47,143 bases of DNA from an uncultured Eubacteriales bacterium (lineage in GTDB: Bacteria; Bacillota; Clostridia; Oscillospirales; Oscillospiraceae), in the NCBI GenBank assembly GCA_900316255.1, contig ONCI01000039.1:1-47143 (forward strand), read 5' to 3'. Positions 34,068 through 42,523 of the stretch are shown here, piece by piece. Positions within the stretch are counted from its first letter, which is position 1; each line of letters starts with the position of its first letter. A program made the translations under genes and the position numbers. The notes under the pieces are model-generated. The model saw only the letters and a list, made by a program, of their open reading frames with translations. It made no database searches and was not told where the DNA came from.

Positions 34068-36296
34068 TCACTCCTTCGTTTTTTTCAGAAAGATCTGGAC
34101 GCTGGGGTAATCCCCCATCATCCGGGGCAGGGTCAGGCCCGCGTACATCAGGGCTGCCCCGCTGTATTCCCCCGGCTGCTCCTCCGCAGGTTCCGGGAGG
34201 AAGGCGTCGAACACGTCGTAGTTTTCCATCCTATAGCGCCCCTCCGGGTCCAGGCCCTTCAGCCGCAGATGCAGGGGTTTGGCGTTGGCCCGGGGCCGGG
34301 TGATCACCAGGCTCAGCAGGCTCTCGTCCTTCTCTTCGGACACCAGCTGCCAGGCCTCATAATCCCGCTCATCCCCAAGCTCGGTCAGGCGGAAGAGATC
34401 TCCCTCCCGCAGCAGCTTCTCATAGCCCCGGAAGCGGCGGATCTGCGCCCGGATGCGGGTCTTTTCCTCCTCGCTGAGCTTGCCCGGGTCCAACTCATAG
34501 CCGAAGGCGCCGGCCATGGCCACGGTGGCCCGGGTGTCCAGGGGCGTGCTGCGGCCGGTCTGGTGGTTGGGAGAGGCGGAGACGTGGGCACCGATGGAGG
34601 ACAGGGGGTAGCCGTAGCCCGTGCCCCGCTGGATCGTGAGGCGCTCGATGGGGTCGGTGTCGTCGCTGCACCAGATCTGGGGGAACCAGGAAAGGATCCC
34701 CGCGTCGAAACGGCCGCCGCCCCCGGCGCAGCCCTCAAAGAGCACCTGGGGGAAGGCTGCGGTGATCCGGTCCATCACGCTGTAGAGTCCCAGGACCCAG
34801 CGGTGGGCCAGCTCACCTGCGGGCGCGAAGCCCCAGAGGTCCGTGAGGCTGCGGTTGCAGTCCCACTTGATATAGTCGATGTCATAGCGCGCCAGCAGGT
34901 CCTTCAGGGTCTCAAAGATCCAGTCGGCCACCGCGGGTCGGCTCAGGTCCAGCACCAGCTCGCTGCGGCTGAGGAAGGGCTTTCTGCCGGGGACGCGCAG
35001 CGCCCAGTCCGGGTGGGCCCGGAAAAGCGCGGAATCCTCGCTGACCATCTCCGGCTCCACCCAGAGGCCGAAGCGCAGCCCCAGCTCCTTCACTCCCCGG
35101 ATCAGGGGCTCCAGGCCGCCGGAGAGCTTTTCTTCGTTCACGAACCAGTCGCCCAGGCTGCTGCGGTCGTCGCTGCGGCGGCCGAACCAGCCGTCGTCCA
35201 GCACGAAGAGATCCGCCCCCAGATCCCGGGCCTCCCGGGCGAGAGAGAGGATCTTCTCCCGGTCAAAATCGAAGTAGGTGGCTTCCCAGTTGTTCAGCAG
35301 TATGGGCCTGGCCTTCTCGCTGAAAGCGCTGCGGCAGAGGTCCCGGCGCAGGAAGCGGTGGAAGCGCTGGGAGAGGGCGTTGAGCCCGTCGTGCCGGAAG
35401 CAGAGCAGGCACTCCGGGGCATCAAAGCAGTCCCCGGGCCCAAGGGTCCAGGAAAAACCCTCCGGCTGGATGCCCGCCACAAGGCGCAGGGCGTCCATCT
35501 GGTCCTTCTCCAGGGCCATCTCGAAGCTGCCGGAATAGACCAGCATCACGCCCAGGCAGTCCCCGGCATCCTCGGTGGCGTGCCTGTCGCAGAGGATCAG
35601 GAAGGGGTTGTGCTGGTGGCTGGATTCCCCCCGGCGGGAGGCGATGCGCGTCTCCCCGTGGAGGAGGGGCTGCCGCTCCGGCTGGCGCTCCATGGCGTGG
35701 CGGCCGTGGAAGTGCAGCAGGTCCCAGTCCCCAAAGGGCAGGTCCAGGCAGCAGGAGGCAGCCTTTTCCAGCTTCATCTGGCCGCCGCCGATGTTCTTGA
35801 GCCGCAGAGCCCGGGTGATCACATCCCGGCTCTCATACACGGCATAGAGCAGCTCCGCCTCCAGGCCCAGGGTCTCGTCCCGCAAGGTCACGGAGAGGGT
35901 CTCCGCCTCTCCGTCCGGGTCCAGCGCCGCGGGCAGGCCGGGGAGCGCGTATTTCCCCTTGCGGATCTCGTGGCGCACATAGCGCAGATCCGCGCCCCGG
36001 CGCCCGTCGGGGAGGCTCACGCAGACGGCGGGCAGGCGGAAATCTCCGGCGTTGGCTCCGCTGAGCTCCAGGGGCAGGGTGTCCGGGGAGAAGCCCCGGG
36101 TCTTCTCCGCCAGCTCATAGGGCACGGGGGAAAATCCCACGTCCTTTTGCCGGTGGAGGGAAGTAAAATTCCCCTCTGCCCGCCGGCCGTAGTAGCCGTG
36201 CAGCAGATAGCCCAGGGGGCCGATCTGCATCTGGTAGCTGCTCTCCCGGGTGTTCAGGCTCAGAGTCTTGGCAGAAGCGTCATATACGATGCTCAT
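34068..36296 (-). CDS. Alpha-galactosidase, GH36
   Basis: 742 residues, the usual length for clostridial GH36. A beta-sandwich N-terminus precedes the barrel with LFVLDDGWFGRR, the nucleophile Asp479 in DYIKWDCNR and the acid/base Asp548 in SDDTDPIERL. These positions match the Lactobacillus acidophilus enzyme (479 and 549). It releases galactose from raffinose-type sugars, probably in the cytoplasm because no signal peptide is seen. Its start is 18 nt after the psd terminator. Confidence 0.95.
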   Translation of the reverse strand: MSIVYDASAKTLSLNTRESSYQMQIGPLGYLLHGYYGRRAEGNFTSLHRQKDVGFSPVPYELAEKTRGFSPDTLPLELSGANAGDFRLPAVCVSLPDGRRGADLRYVRHEIRKGKYALPGLPAALDPDGEAETLSVTLRDETLGLEAELLYAVYESRDVITRALRLKNIGGGQMKLEKAASCCLDLPFGDWDLLHFHGRHAMERQPERQPLLHGETRIASRRGESSHQHNPFLILCDRHATEDAGDCLGVMLVYSGSFEMALEKDQMDALRLVAGIQPEGFSWTLGPGDCFDAPECLLCFRHDGLNALSQRFHRFLRRDLCRSAFSEKARPILLNNWEATYFDFDREKILSLAREARDLGADLFVLDDGWFGRRSDDRSSLGDWFVNEEKLSGGLEPLIRGVKELGLRFGLWVEPEMVSEDSALFRAHPDWALRVPGRKPFLSRSELVLDLSRPAVADWIFETLKDLLARYDIDYIKWDCNRSLTDLWGFAPAGELAHRWVLGLYSVMDRITAAFPQVLFEGCAGGGGRFDAGILSWFPQIWCSDDTDPIERLTIQRGTGYGYPLSSIGAHVSASPNHQTGRSTPLDTRATVAMAGAFGYELDPGKLSEEEKTRIRAQIRRFRGYEKLLREGDLFRLTELGDERDYEAWQLVSEEKDESLLSLVITRPRANAKPLHLRLKGLDPEGRYRMENYDVFDAFLPEPAEEQPGEYSGAALMYAGLTLPRMMGDYPSVQIFLKKTKE

Positions 36297-36313
36297 ATTG
36301 GATCATCCTTTTC

Positions 36314-36340
36314 AAAAAAGCCGCCTGAGGGGGCGGCTTT
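36314..36340 (-). terminator. Terminator after psd, before the alpha-galactosidase gene
   Basis: AAAGCCGCC/GGCGGCTTT, 6-nt loop, six T on the minus strand. It ends 18 nt before the alpha-galactosidase start, leaving little room for a separate promoter. Confidence 0.85.
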
Positions 36341-36345
36341 GTATA

Positions 36346-37164
36346 TTATTGCAGAGAAAACCCAATCTTCTGTCCCATCCGCACGGGGAACTCCTCTCCC
36401 CTTGCGGAGGCCTCCCGGATCTCCGGAAGAAGCGCGGCCGCGTCCCTGCGGAGCAGCACGATGACGGTGGAGCCGCCGTAGGCGAAGCGGCCCTTTTCCT
36501 CTCCCCGGGAAACCGTCCGGGGCCAGGGGGCCTCGTTCACGATCTTTCCCACCAGCATGGCGCCCACCTCCATCTGCACCACGGGGCCGAAGAACTCCGT
36601 CTCGATGCAGCAGTACTCCCGGCAGTTTTCCGTGAACACGGGGGTCTTTTCCAGGGCCACAGGCCGCACGGTGTGGAGGACGCCGGGCAGAAACACATTT
36701 TCTCCCTTGCGTCCGCTCTCCACATAGCAATAGCGGTGATAGTGATTGACGCAGAGGCGAAACACCAGGCAGAGCCCGTCCCGGAAGTCTGTAGCCAGGG
36801 CTTCGTCCCCCAGCAGGCGGGAGAGAGAATAGCGGCTCTGCTTCACGGGAAGCACCGTGTCCTCATCGATTTTTACCGCGGTGAGCAGCCCGTCGCAGGG
36901 GGCGATCAGGCTTCCCGGGTCCATGTCGATGGGACGCCTCCCCGCTTTCAGGGGGCGGCAGAAGAAATCGTTGAAACAGCGGATCTGCCGCAGGTCATAG
37001 TCCCCGGTGTCGATGCCGCAGTTCTTTACAAAAATCGGGATCAAAGGCCGGGAGAGGGGGGTATCCAGAAAGGCCCCCGCAAGCTTTGACACCGGGCGGC
37101 TTACCAGCGGCCGCAGCAGGGCCCGGCCCAGGGCCGTGCCGTAGAGAAAGTCCAGGCTTTCCAT
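36346..37164 (-). CDS. psd: Phosphatidylserine decarboxylase
   Basis: 272 residues. It makes phosphatidylethanolamine from phosphatidylserine. The self-cleavage motif is GGST (residues 230-233), with Ser232 expected to become the pyruvoyl group and leave a 41-residue alpha chain. FNDFFCRPL, SLIAPCDG and VNHYHRYCYVESG are also typical. The start overlaps the pssA stop by 1 nt and has no clear ribosome site, which suggests coupled translation. Confidence 0.93.
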   Translation of the reverse strand: MESLDFLYGTALGRALLRPLVSRPVSKLAGAFLDTPLSRPLIPIFVKNCGIDTGDYDLRQIRCFNDFFCRPLKAGRRPIDMDPGSLIAPCDGLLTAVKIDEDTVLPVKQSRYSLSRLLGDEALATDFRDGLCLVFRLCVNHYHRYCYVESGRKGENVFLPGVLHTVRPVALEKTPVFTENCREYCCIETEFFGPVVQMEVGAMLVGKIVNEAPWPRTVSRGEEKGRFAYGGSTVIVLLRRDAAALLPEIREASARGEEFPVRMGQKIGFSLQ

Positions 37165-37886
37165 CAGCGGTTGGTGACGCTCATCAGGATCATGAAGGCG
37201 ATAAACTCGGCAAAGCCGATGCCCACCATGATCCAGAGGCCCTTCTTGCCGGGCTTGCGGATCTTGAAGCGGCCCACGAAAAGGCAGGCCATCACGAACA
37301 TCACGATGAAATAGGGCACGCTCAGATCAAAGCGGGGGATGTAGTGCATCAGCAGCACCATGGGAAAGACGATGGCCGCGCTGGTGACGGGCAGGCCCGT
37401 GAAATAGGCCGCGCCCTTCTCCTTCGCCTCTTCCTCCCGCTCCTCTTCCGTGGAATTGAAGTAGGCCAGGCGGATCATGGCGGCCAGGATATAGATAAGT
37501 GCGATGATGATCAGCACACCCCGGTAGAGGTTGGAGTGGGCCATGGCCAGGGAGGGATCCAGCCAGCTCTCCGGCAGCTCGTGCAGGTCGGAGAGGCGGA
37601 TATTGCCCCGCAGCATGGACATGCCGATGGCGGCGGGGAGCAGGCCGAAGGAGATCAGGTCCGAGAAGGAGTCGATCTGCATGCCGAAGCGCTGCTCCAG
37701 GCTGCTGCGGTTTTTCTTGGTGCGGGCCACCCGGCCGTCGAAGCCGTCGCAGAGGCCGGCAAAGAGCATCAGGAACATGCCGATATAGGGGTGTCCCACG
37801 CCGCTCATGGCGATGATGGTGCCGGTGCAGCCGGCAAGGAGGGACAGATAGGTCAGGATCACGGTGTAATCGTATACGCCGATCAT
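37164..37886 (-). CDS. pssA: CDP-diacylglycerol-serine O-phosphatidyltransferase
   Basis: 240 residues, several membrane helices. The CDP-alcohol phosphatidyltransferase motif is complete: CDGFDGRVAR (residues 46-55), then GMQIDSFSD. It makes phosphatidylserine from CDP-diacylglycerol and serine, the substrate of the next gene. It overlaps the flippase-like gene by 4 nt. AAAGGAAA lies just upstream. Confidence 0.92.
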   Translation of the reverse strand: MIGVYDYTVILTYLSLLAGCTGTIIAMSGVGHPYIGMFLMLFAGLCDGFDGRVARTKKNRSSLEQRFGMQIDSFSDLISFGLLPAAIGMSMLRGNIRLSDLHELPESWLDPSLAMAHSNLYRGVLIIIALIYILAAMIRLAYFNSTEEEREEEAKEKGAAYFTGLPVTSAAIVFPMVLLMHYIPRFDLSVPYFIVMFVMACLFVGRFKIRKPGKKGLWIMVGIGFAEFIAFMILMSVTNR

Positions 37887-38944
37887 GGTTCATGTTTCCT
37901 TTCTTTCTTATGCTCTCGTCTGCGAAGGGCCGCGTAGCCCAGCAGGGTGATGACGCCGCTCACCGCCACGCAGAGATAGAAGGACAGGCCGCGGCTCAGC
38001 ATGTCCAGACGGAAGGCCTCCTCCACAGGGATGAAGCCCAGGCCCGAGAAGGCGTCCACCATCAGGAAATCCGCCACGCCCATGGCGCCCGGGACGGGGA
38101 CGGGGGCATAGCCCATCACCACCAGGCACTGGGAGGCGAAAAGCAGCCCCGCGTTTTCAGGCCGGCCGCCCAGGGCCAGGTAGATGCACATGGGTACCGC
38201 CAGATGGGCCGCCCGCTGCAGAAGATTCCACAGCAGGGCCCGCTGAAGCACCGGGCCCTTGCCCTTCATGACCCGGGCGCAGGTCTCAAATTCCGCCTGG
38301 GCCTCGTCCAGCTTCCGCAGCCGCCGATCCAGCCGGTGGATCAGCTTCTTTCTGTGCAGGAAGCGCACAAAGCGCCGCAGCAGGTCGAAGACCAGTCTTC
38401 CCTTCCCCAGCAGGAGGAAGAACAGGGCCGTAAGGCCCAGCTGGATCACAAAGCCCAAGGCGATCAGCACCCGGGACAGGAGGCTCAGCCCGAAGAAGAG
38501 GCCGGGCGCCGCGATCACCGAGCCCAGGCCCAGGATCACAAGCGACAGGGTGTAGAGGATCAGGTTTACCAGCAGCGTCACCGTGGCGGCGCCGGCGGGG
38601 ACCCCGTCCCTGATCATGAAGAAGGCACTGGCGGGCTGGCCGCCGGTGGCCGAGGGGGTGATGGCGGAAAAATAGATGTCCGAGGTGCTGTAGAGGAGGC
38701 TTGCGCCCAAGCCCTCCCGATAGCCGATGCCCTTGAGCAGCGCCGAGAGGGCCGCAGCCTCCAGCAGCACGAAGAGGGCCGTGCAGAGCACCGCAGCTCC
38801 CAGCCACAGGGGGTCTGCGCTCCGGAGGCTCTCCAGGATCCCGGCAAGGGACCACTTTTTGCTCTGGGCCAGCACCCCCCAGATGGAGAGGGCCGCCAGA
38901 GCCAGAGAGAACAGGGTCCAGAACCATTTTTTTCTTGTACTCAT
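37883..38944 (-). CDS. Flippase-like membrane protein (LPG synthase TM region family)
   Basis: 353 residues from ATG 38944. Eight or so membrane helices. The signature SAITPSATGGQPASAFFM near 93-110 and VPVPGAMGVADFLM near 296-309 match the UPF0104/MprF membrane domain. MprF homologues make or flip aminoacyl-lipids. Here only the membrane domain exists, without the aminoacyl-transferase. Encoded first with pssA and psd, it may move a lipid across the membrane. Confidence 0.85.
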   Translation of the reverse strand: MSTRKKWFWTLFSLALAALSIWGVLAQSKKWSLAGILESLRSADPLWLGAAVLCTALFVLLEAAALSALLKGIGYREGLGASLLYSTSDIYFSAITPSATGGQPASAFFMIRDGVPAGAATVTLLVNLILYTLSLVILGLGSVIAAPGLFFGLSLLSRVLIALGFVIQLGLTALFFLLLGKGRLVFDLLRRFVRFLHRKKLIHRLDRRLRKLDEAQAEFETCARVMKGKGPVLQRALLWNLLQRAAHLAVPMCIYLALGGRPENAGLLFASQCLVVMGYAPVPVPGAMGVADFLMVDAFSGLGFIPVEEAFRLDMLSRGLSFYLCVAVSGVITLLGYAALRRREHKKERKHEP

Positions 38945-38991
38945 AGGCAAAGCTTTCCCGGAATCTTACGATGGATGTTGACAGCCGGAGT

Positions 38992-39000
38992 AGTATACCA
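38992..39000 (-). promoter_or_regulatory. Extended -10 promoter of the phospholipid operon
   Basis: Minus strand TGGTATACT: TG-N plus TATACT. No good -35 box lies at the usual distance. About 48 nt before the flippase-like start. Confidence 0.6.
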
Positions 39001-39035
39001 GATTTTCCTGAAAAGTGCGAGTCTTTTTTCGTGTT

Positions 39036-39845
39036 TTACTCTTTCAGGCAGAAATCTCTGACCCGGTCCAGGAAGTCCCCGGCTTCCTCATAGAGGGCGT
39101 GGCTCAGGCCCTCGTAGAGAAAGAGCTCCGCTCCCCCGATCTGCCCGGCCAGCTCCCGGGATCCTTCCGCCGTCACGATCCTGTCCTCGGTGCCGCCGAT
39201 GATCAGGGTGGGGCAGAAGATCCGGGGCAGCTCTTCCCAGGCGTCGTGGGTGAGGCAGGACTCCGCCTGGGTCAGGAAGCGGGAGAAGTCCCGGGGCTTC
39301 GTCAGGGCGCTTACCAGAGTCGCCACAGCCTTCTGCCGCGCCACGGTTTTTGATGAATAGGAGCGAAGGGCGTTATCCTCCATGATGGCCCTGTAGTCTC
39401 CCTTGCGGGCAAGCGTTATCCAGCTTTCCAGGGTATGACGCATGGTGTCGTTGGGGCGGGCGGCGGTGACGGTCAGGATCAGCCGGTCCACCCGGCCGGG
39501 CTGGTCGATGGCGGCCCACTGGGCGATCATGCCCCCCTGGGAGACGCCCATCAGGCTGATCCGGGAAAGCCCCAGCTGATCCAGGGCCAGGCCCAGGTCC
39601 GCCGCCATCTCCCGGGTGGAGCAGTGCTCCGGCAGAGGCTCCCGCCGGCTGAACATATAGACGGTGAAATCCTTTGCCAGCTTCCGGTAGCCCAGGGCGA
39701 AGGGCAGGGCCGTGCCCTTTACGGTGCGAAAGCCGTCTCCCACGCCGGGCAGGATCACAAGGGTCCTCTCCCCGCTGCCGAAACGGATATAGTCCATCGC
39801 GCCGCCATCCAGCGTGAGGCGGCCGTTTTCTGCGTTCAGAAGCAT
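39036..39845 (-). CDS. Alpha/beta hydrolase
   Basis: 269 residues. The nucleophile elbow GVSQGG lies near 99-104, the acid Asp in GGTEDRIV near 218 and the His in EGLSHALYEE near 245. VILPGVGDG is the oxyanion strand. Substrate unknown. It is divergent from the transporter gene and ends about 35 nt before the phospholipid operon promoter. Confidence 0.88.
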   Translation of the reverse strand: MLLNAENGRLTLDGGAMDYIRFGSGERTLVILPGVGDGFRTVKGTALPFALGYRKLAKDFTVYMFSRREPLPEHCSTREMAADLGLALDQLGLSRISLMGVSQGGMIAQWAAIDQPGRVDRLILTVTAARPNDTMRHTLESWITLARKGDYRAIMEDNALRSYSSKTVARQKAVATLVSALTKPRDFSRFLTQAESCLTHDAWEELPRIFCPTLIIGGTEDRIVTAEGSRELAGQIGGAELFLYEGLSHALYEEAGDFLDRVRDFCLKE

Positions 39846-39872
39846 GCTTCCCGCTCCCTTCTCTTTTTTCCT

Positions 39873-39901
39873 ACTTTATCACAGGCCCGGGCGCATTTCA
39901 A
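39873..39901 (-). promoter_or_regulatory. Promoter of the alpha/beta hydrolase gene
   Basis: Minus strand: TTGAAA, 17-bp spacer, TAAAGT. Back to back with the transporter promoter. Confidence 0.55.
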
Positions 39902-39903
39902 TC

Positions 39904-39932
39904 TTGCGAAGGCGAAAAGAATGGCATATACT
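39904..39932 (+). promoter_or_regulatory. Promoter of the transporter gene
   Basis: TTGCGA, 17-bp spacer, TATACT, 33 nt before the ATG. Confidence 0.7.
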
Positions 39933-39965
39933 GGGCGGGATCTTAAACAGGGGGGAGTTCTTGCC

Positions 39966-41078
39966 ATGTCTTCCATCCGCAGCTTTATCCGGCGGGAGCC
40001 GGTGCTGCTCATCGCCGCCTTCGCAGCCCTCATCAGCTGCTTTTTCGTGCCGCCGGACAAGGCCTATTGGGGCTATCTGGACCTGCGCACCCTGGCCCTG
40101 CTCTACTGCCTCATGACCGTGGTGGCGGGGCTGAGGCAGGCCGGGCTCTTCTCCCGGCTGGCCCACCGGCTCTGCCTGGGGGTGGGGAATCTCCGGGTGC
40201 TGGGCGTGCTGCTGGTGCTGCTGAGCTTCTTTTCCTCCATGCTCATCACCAACGACGTGGCCCTGCTGACCTTCGTCCCCTTCGCGGTGGTGGTGCTGGG
40301 CATGGCCCACCAAAACCGGGCGCTGATCCGGGTGGTGGTGCTGCAGACCGTGGCGGCCAACCTGGGCTCCATGCTGACCCCGGTGGGCAATCCCCAGAAT
40401 CTCTACCTCTATTCCCACTATGACCTGAGCATGGGGGACTTTCTCTCCCTCACCTTCCCCGTCTGGGCGCTGTCCCTGGCGCTGATCCTGCTGGGCTGCC
40501 TGCTGCTGCCCCGGGATCGGCTGCAGCTTTTCCTGGGGGAAGAGCCGATCCTGCACAAGAAGGAGCTCTGGCTCTACGCCCTGCTCTTTCTGGTCTGCCT
40601 GGGCACGGTGCTGCGGCTCCTGAGCTGGCCCTGGATGCTGGGCATCGTGCTGCTGGTGCTGCTGGTGCTGGACCGGCGGACCCTGCTGCGGGCGGACTTC
40701 ATGCTGCTTTTGACCTTCGTGGCCTTCTTCGTCTTTGCGGGGAACCTGGCAAGGGTCCCGGCGGTGGACCGGCTGCTCCGCTCCCTGCTCTCCGGGCGGG
40801 AATACTGGACCGCCCTGCTCACCAGCCAGATCATCAGCAACGTCCCCGCGGCCCTGCTGCTCTCGGGCTTTACCGATAAGGCCGGAGCGCTGCTGCTGGG
40901 CGTGGACGTGGGCGGTCTGGGCACCCCCATCGCAAGCCTGGCCTCCCTCATCGCCATGAAGCTCTATTCCCACTCCGAGCACGCCCATACCGGCCGCTTC
41001 CTGCTGGCCTTCACGGCGGCCAACCTGATCTTGCTGGCGCTGCTCTCCCTGGCCGTGGTCCTGCTGGGTCTCATCTGA
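39966..41078 (+). CDS. ArsB/NhaD-CitM (SLC13-like) anion transporter
   Basis: 370 residues from ATG 39966 with GGGGGGAG upstream. About ten membrane helices. The family's first signature is ITNDVALLTFVPF near 94-106 with an Asn-Asp pair. GSMLTPVGNPQNLYLYSHY (near 133) follows, and the mirrored late signature is SQIISNVPAALLL. Relatives carry citrate, arsenite, sodium or dicarboxylates. The substrate cannot be told here. Confidence 0.85.
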   Translation: MSSIRSFIRREPVLLIAAFAALISCFFVPPDKAYWGYLDLRTLALLYCLMTVVAGLRQAGLFSRLAHRLCLGVGNLRVLGVLLVLLSFFSSMLITNDVALLTFVPFAVVVLGMAHQNRALIRVVVLQTVAANLGSMLTPVGNPQNLYLYSHYDLSMGDFLSLTFPVWALSLALILLGCLLLPRDRLQLFLGEEPILHKKELWLYALLFLVCLGTVLRLLSWPWMLGIVLLVLLVLDRRTLLRADFMLLLTFVAFFVFAGNLARVPAVDRLLRSLLSGREYWTALLTSQIISNVPAALLLSGFTDKAGALLLGVDVGGLGTPIASLASLIAMKLYSHSEHAHTGRFLLAFTAANLILLALLSLAVVLLGLI

Positions 41079-41086
41079 GCCGCCCC

Positions 41087-41167
41087 CTCCGCAGGGGTGG
41101 CCTTTGCCTCTCTCTTTGAGGGAGGTGTCATCCGGCGTGTCACGCCCGCCGGATGACGGAGGGAGTC
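41087..41167. repeat. Extragenic repeat, copy 1 (about 81 bp)
   Basis: Begins CTCCGCAGGGG and ends GATGACGGAGGGAGTC, with a CATCCGGCG/CGCCGGATG hairpin inside. Nearly identical to 41419-41500. Confidence 0.85.
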
Positions 41168-41418
41168 TTCCCGCGCAGGGACGACCATTGGCCGTCCGCC
41201 TATTATCGTCTCCGCCGTAGGGGAGGGCCTTGGCCCTCCCGGCAGAACCGGTTATTGATCCAAATCAAAGGCAGGGCGAATTCGTCCACGGCTTCGTATT
41301 CGCCCAACCCGACAACCTGTTTTGCGTTGTCCCGCCGGGAGGCCGCAAGGGCCGCCCCTACGCAGAAACCTCCGCCCCGTCGTAGGGGCGATTCACGAAT
41401 CGCCCGTTCCCTCCATCC
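41168..41418. other. Spacer between the two repeat copies
   Basis: No gene is seen in 41079-41602. This part holds more palindromes: CCGTAGGGG/GGGGCGATT pieces, GAGGGCC/GGCCCTC, GGGCGAATTCG with CGAATCGCCC-like partners. It belongs to the same intergenic repeat style. Confidence 0.55.
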
Positions 41419-41500
41419 CTCCGCAGGGGACGGCCTTTGCCTCCCTCTTTGAGGAAGGTGGCATCCGGCGTGTCACGCCCGCCGGATGACGGAGGGAGTC
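41419..41500. repeat. Extragenic repeat, copy 2 (about 82 bp)
   Basis: Direct copy of 41087-41167 with a few changes near CAGGGGA and GAGGAAGG. Confidence 0.85.
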
Positions 41501-41550
41501 GTCCCCTCGCCGCAGGGGCGTCTATCACCCACCCATATTGCGGCGACCAT

Positions 41551-41604
41551 GAAAAAGCCGATCAGGCGAAGACGCAGTCTTGTCTTCGCCTGATCGGCTT
41601 TTTC
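41551..41604 (-). terminator. Terminator of the PadR operon
   Basis: A perfect 23-bp stem ending in GGCTTTTTC on each side, with an 8-nt loop. Its base overlaps the stop codon of the 74-residue protein gene. The long AAAAA/TTTTT ends work on both strands. Confidence 0.88.
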
Positions 41605-41827
41605 AGTAGATCCTTTTGATGTCTTCCTTTTTCACGCCGTAGTCCCTGCAGAACTTGTCCAGGTCCCGTTCGTCCCGGATCAGCTCCAGCTCCCGGAGCT
41701 TGCCCGTGGCTTTTTCCCGCATGCAGGCGGTCTGCTCCCCGGTGCAGATGCTGCAGCGCAGCACCGGCTCAAAGTCCTCCGGCGGGAAACGGGGCGGCTC
41801 CGGCGCCCGTTTGCGAAAGAGTCCCAT
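41603..41827 (-). CDS. Small conserved protein with Cys-X2-Cys motif
   Basis: 74 residues. RCSICTGEQTAC near 24-35 has three Cys, and IRDERDLDKFCRDYGVKKEDIKRIY is a charged helical end with a further Cys. I recall similar short Clostridia proteins without function. Metal binding is possible. Starts 15 nt after the acylphosphatase gene. Its stop overlaps the terminator stem. Confidence 0.7.
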   Translation of the reverse strand: MGLFRKRAPEPPRFPPEDFEPVLRCSICTGEQTACMREKATGKLRELELIRDERDLDKFCRDYGVKKEDIKRIY

Positions 41828-41842
41828 GCTTCTGCCTCCTTT

Positions 41843-42133
41843 TCAGTCCCCGCCGCCCCGGACGGCAAAGCGCCGCTCCAGGGTCCTTCGGGGGATCCTG
41901 CGGATCTGGGTCTGTGTGATGCGGATGTGCCGCTGGCCCTTCAGCCGCAGCAGCAGCCGCCTCAGGTCCGAGGGCTGACCCTGGACCTCCATCTCCACCC
42001 GGCCGTCGGGCAGATTGTCCACCCAGCCGGTCAGGCCCAGGTCCCTTGCGATGTAATAGGCGGTGTAGCGAAAGCCCACGTGCTGCACCTTGCCGGAAAA
42101 CAGGATGTGCCAGCGCTCTCTCGTGCTTTCCAC
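41843..42133 (-). CDS. Acylphosphatase
   Basis: 96 residues, GTG start. GKVQHVGFRY (near 14-23) carries the phosphate-binding loop with Arg22, and GWVDNLPDGRVEMEVQG (near 36-52) has the catalytic Asn40. It hydrolyses acyl phosphates. The usual Gly before VGFR is His here. The C-terminus is extended and Arg-rich. It is in the PadR operon by position only. Confidence 0.88.
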   Translation of the reverse strand: MESTRERWHILFSGKVQHVGFRYTAYYIARDLGLTGWVDNLPDGRVEMEVQGQPSDLRRLLLRLKGQRHIRITQTQIRRIPRRTLERRFAVRGGGD

Positions 42134-42182
42134 GGTCTCTCGCCCCCTTCCGCCCTCAGCTTAGCACAGTCTGCGCCATCGG

Positions 42183-42521
42183 TCAACCGAAGCGGGCCGG
42201 GATCAGGGGCTTTTCCCAGAAGACCTCTCCCCCGCTCTCGGCTGCCAGGGCGTCCAGCGTGTCCCGCAGCCCTTCCAGCAGGGCCGTCTCCCGCTTTTTG
42301 CTGCGGCGGCCCTTGGCTTCATAGAGCAGCTTCCCGCCGCAGACGTCATAGCTGATGCGAAAGTCCTCCGCCGTCTCATGGGGAAAGAAGCTCAGCAGCG
42401 CCTCATAGCGGACCCGGCCCTCTCCGGTGGAGACCGTCAGCGCAGCCCTTGCCCCATGCCGTGGGCACCCGTTCCCCGGGTGGCGGGCCTCAAAATATTG
42501 CTCATAAACGCAGAAGTCCAT
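42183..42521 (-). CDS. Protein of unknown function
   Basis: 112 residues. Hydrophilic, with two Cys near 19 and 61, and a C-terminal helix with KKRETALLEGLRDTLDALA. DFRISYDVCGGKLLYEAKG looks like a beta-rich core. No family recognised. Two nt after the DUF2812 gene, so it shares its transcript. Confidence 0.6.
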   Translation of the reverse strand: MDFCVYEQYFEARHPGNGCPRHGARAALTVSTGEGRVRYEALLSFFPHETAEDFRISYDVCGGKLLYEAKGRRSKKRETALLEGLRDTLDALAAESGGEVFWEKPLIPARFG

Positions 42522-42523
42522 GG

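Noticed and set aside
33879..36464. Long plus-strand frame opposite the alpha-galactosidase
   Set aside because: Antisense of a full-length GH36 gene, no ribosome site or domain.
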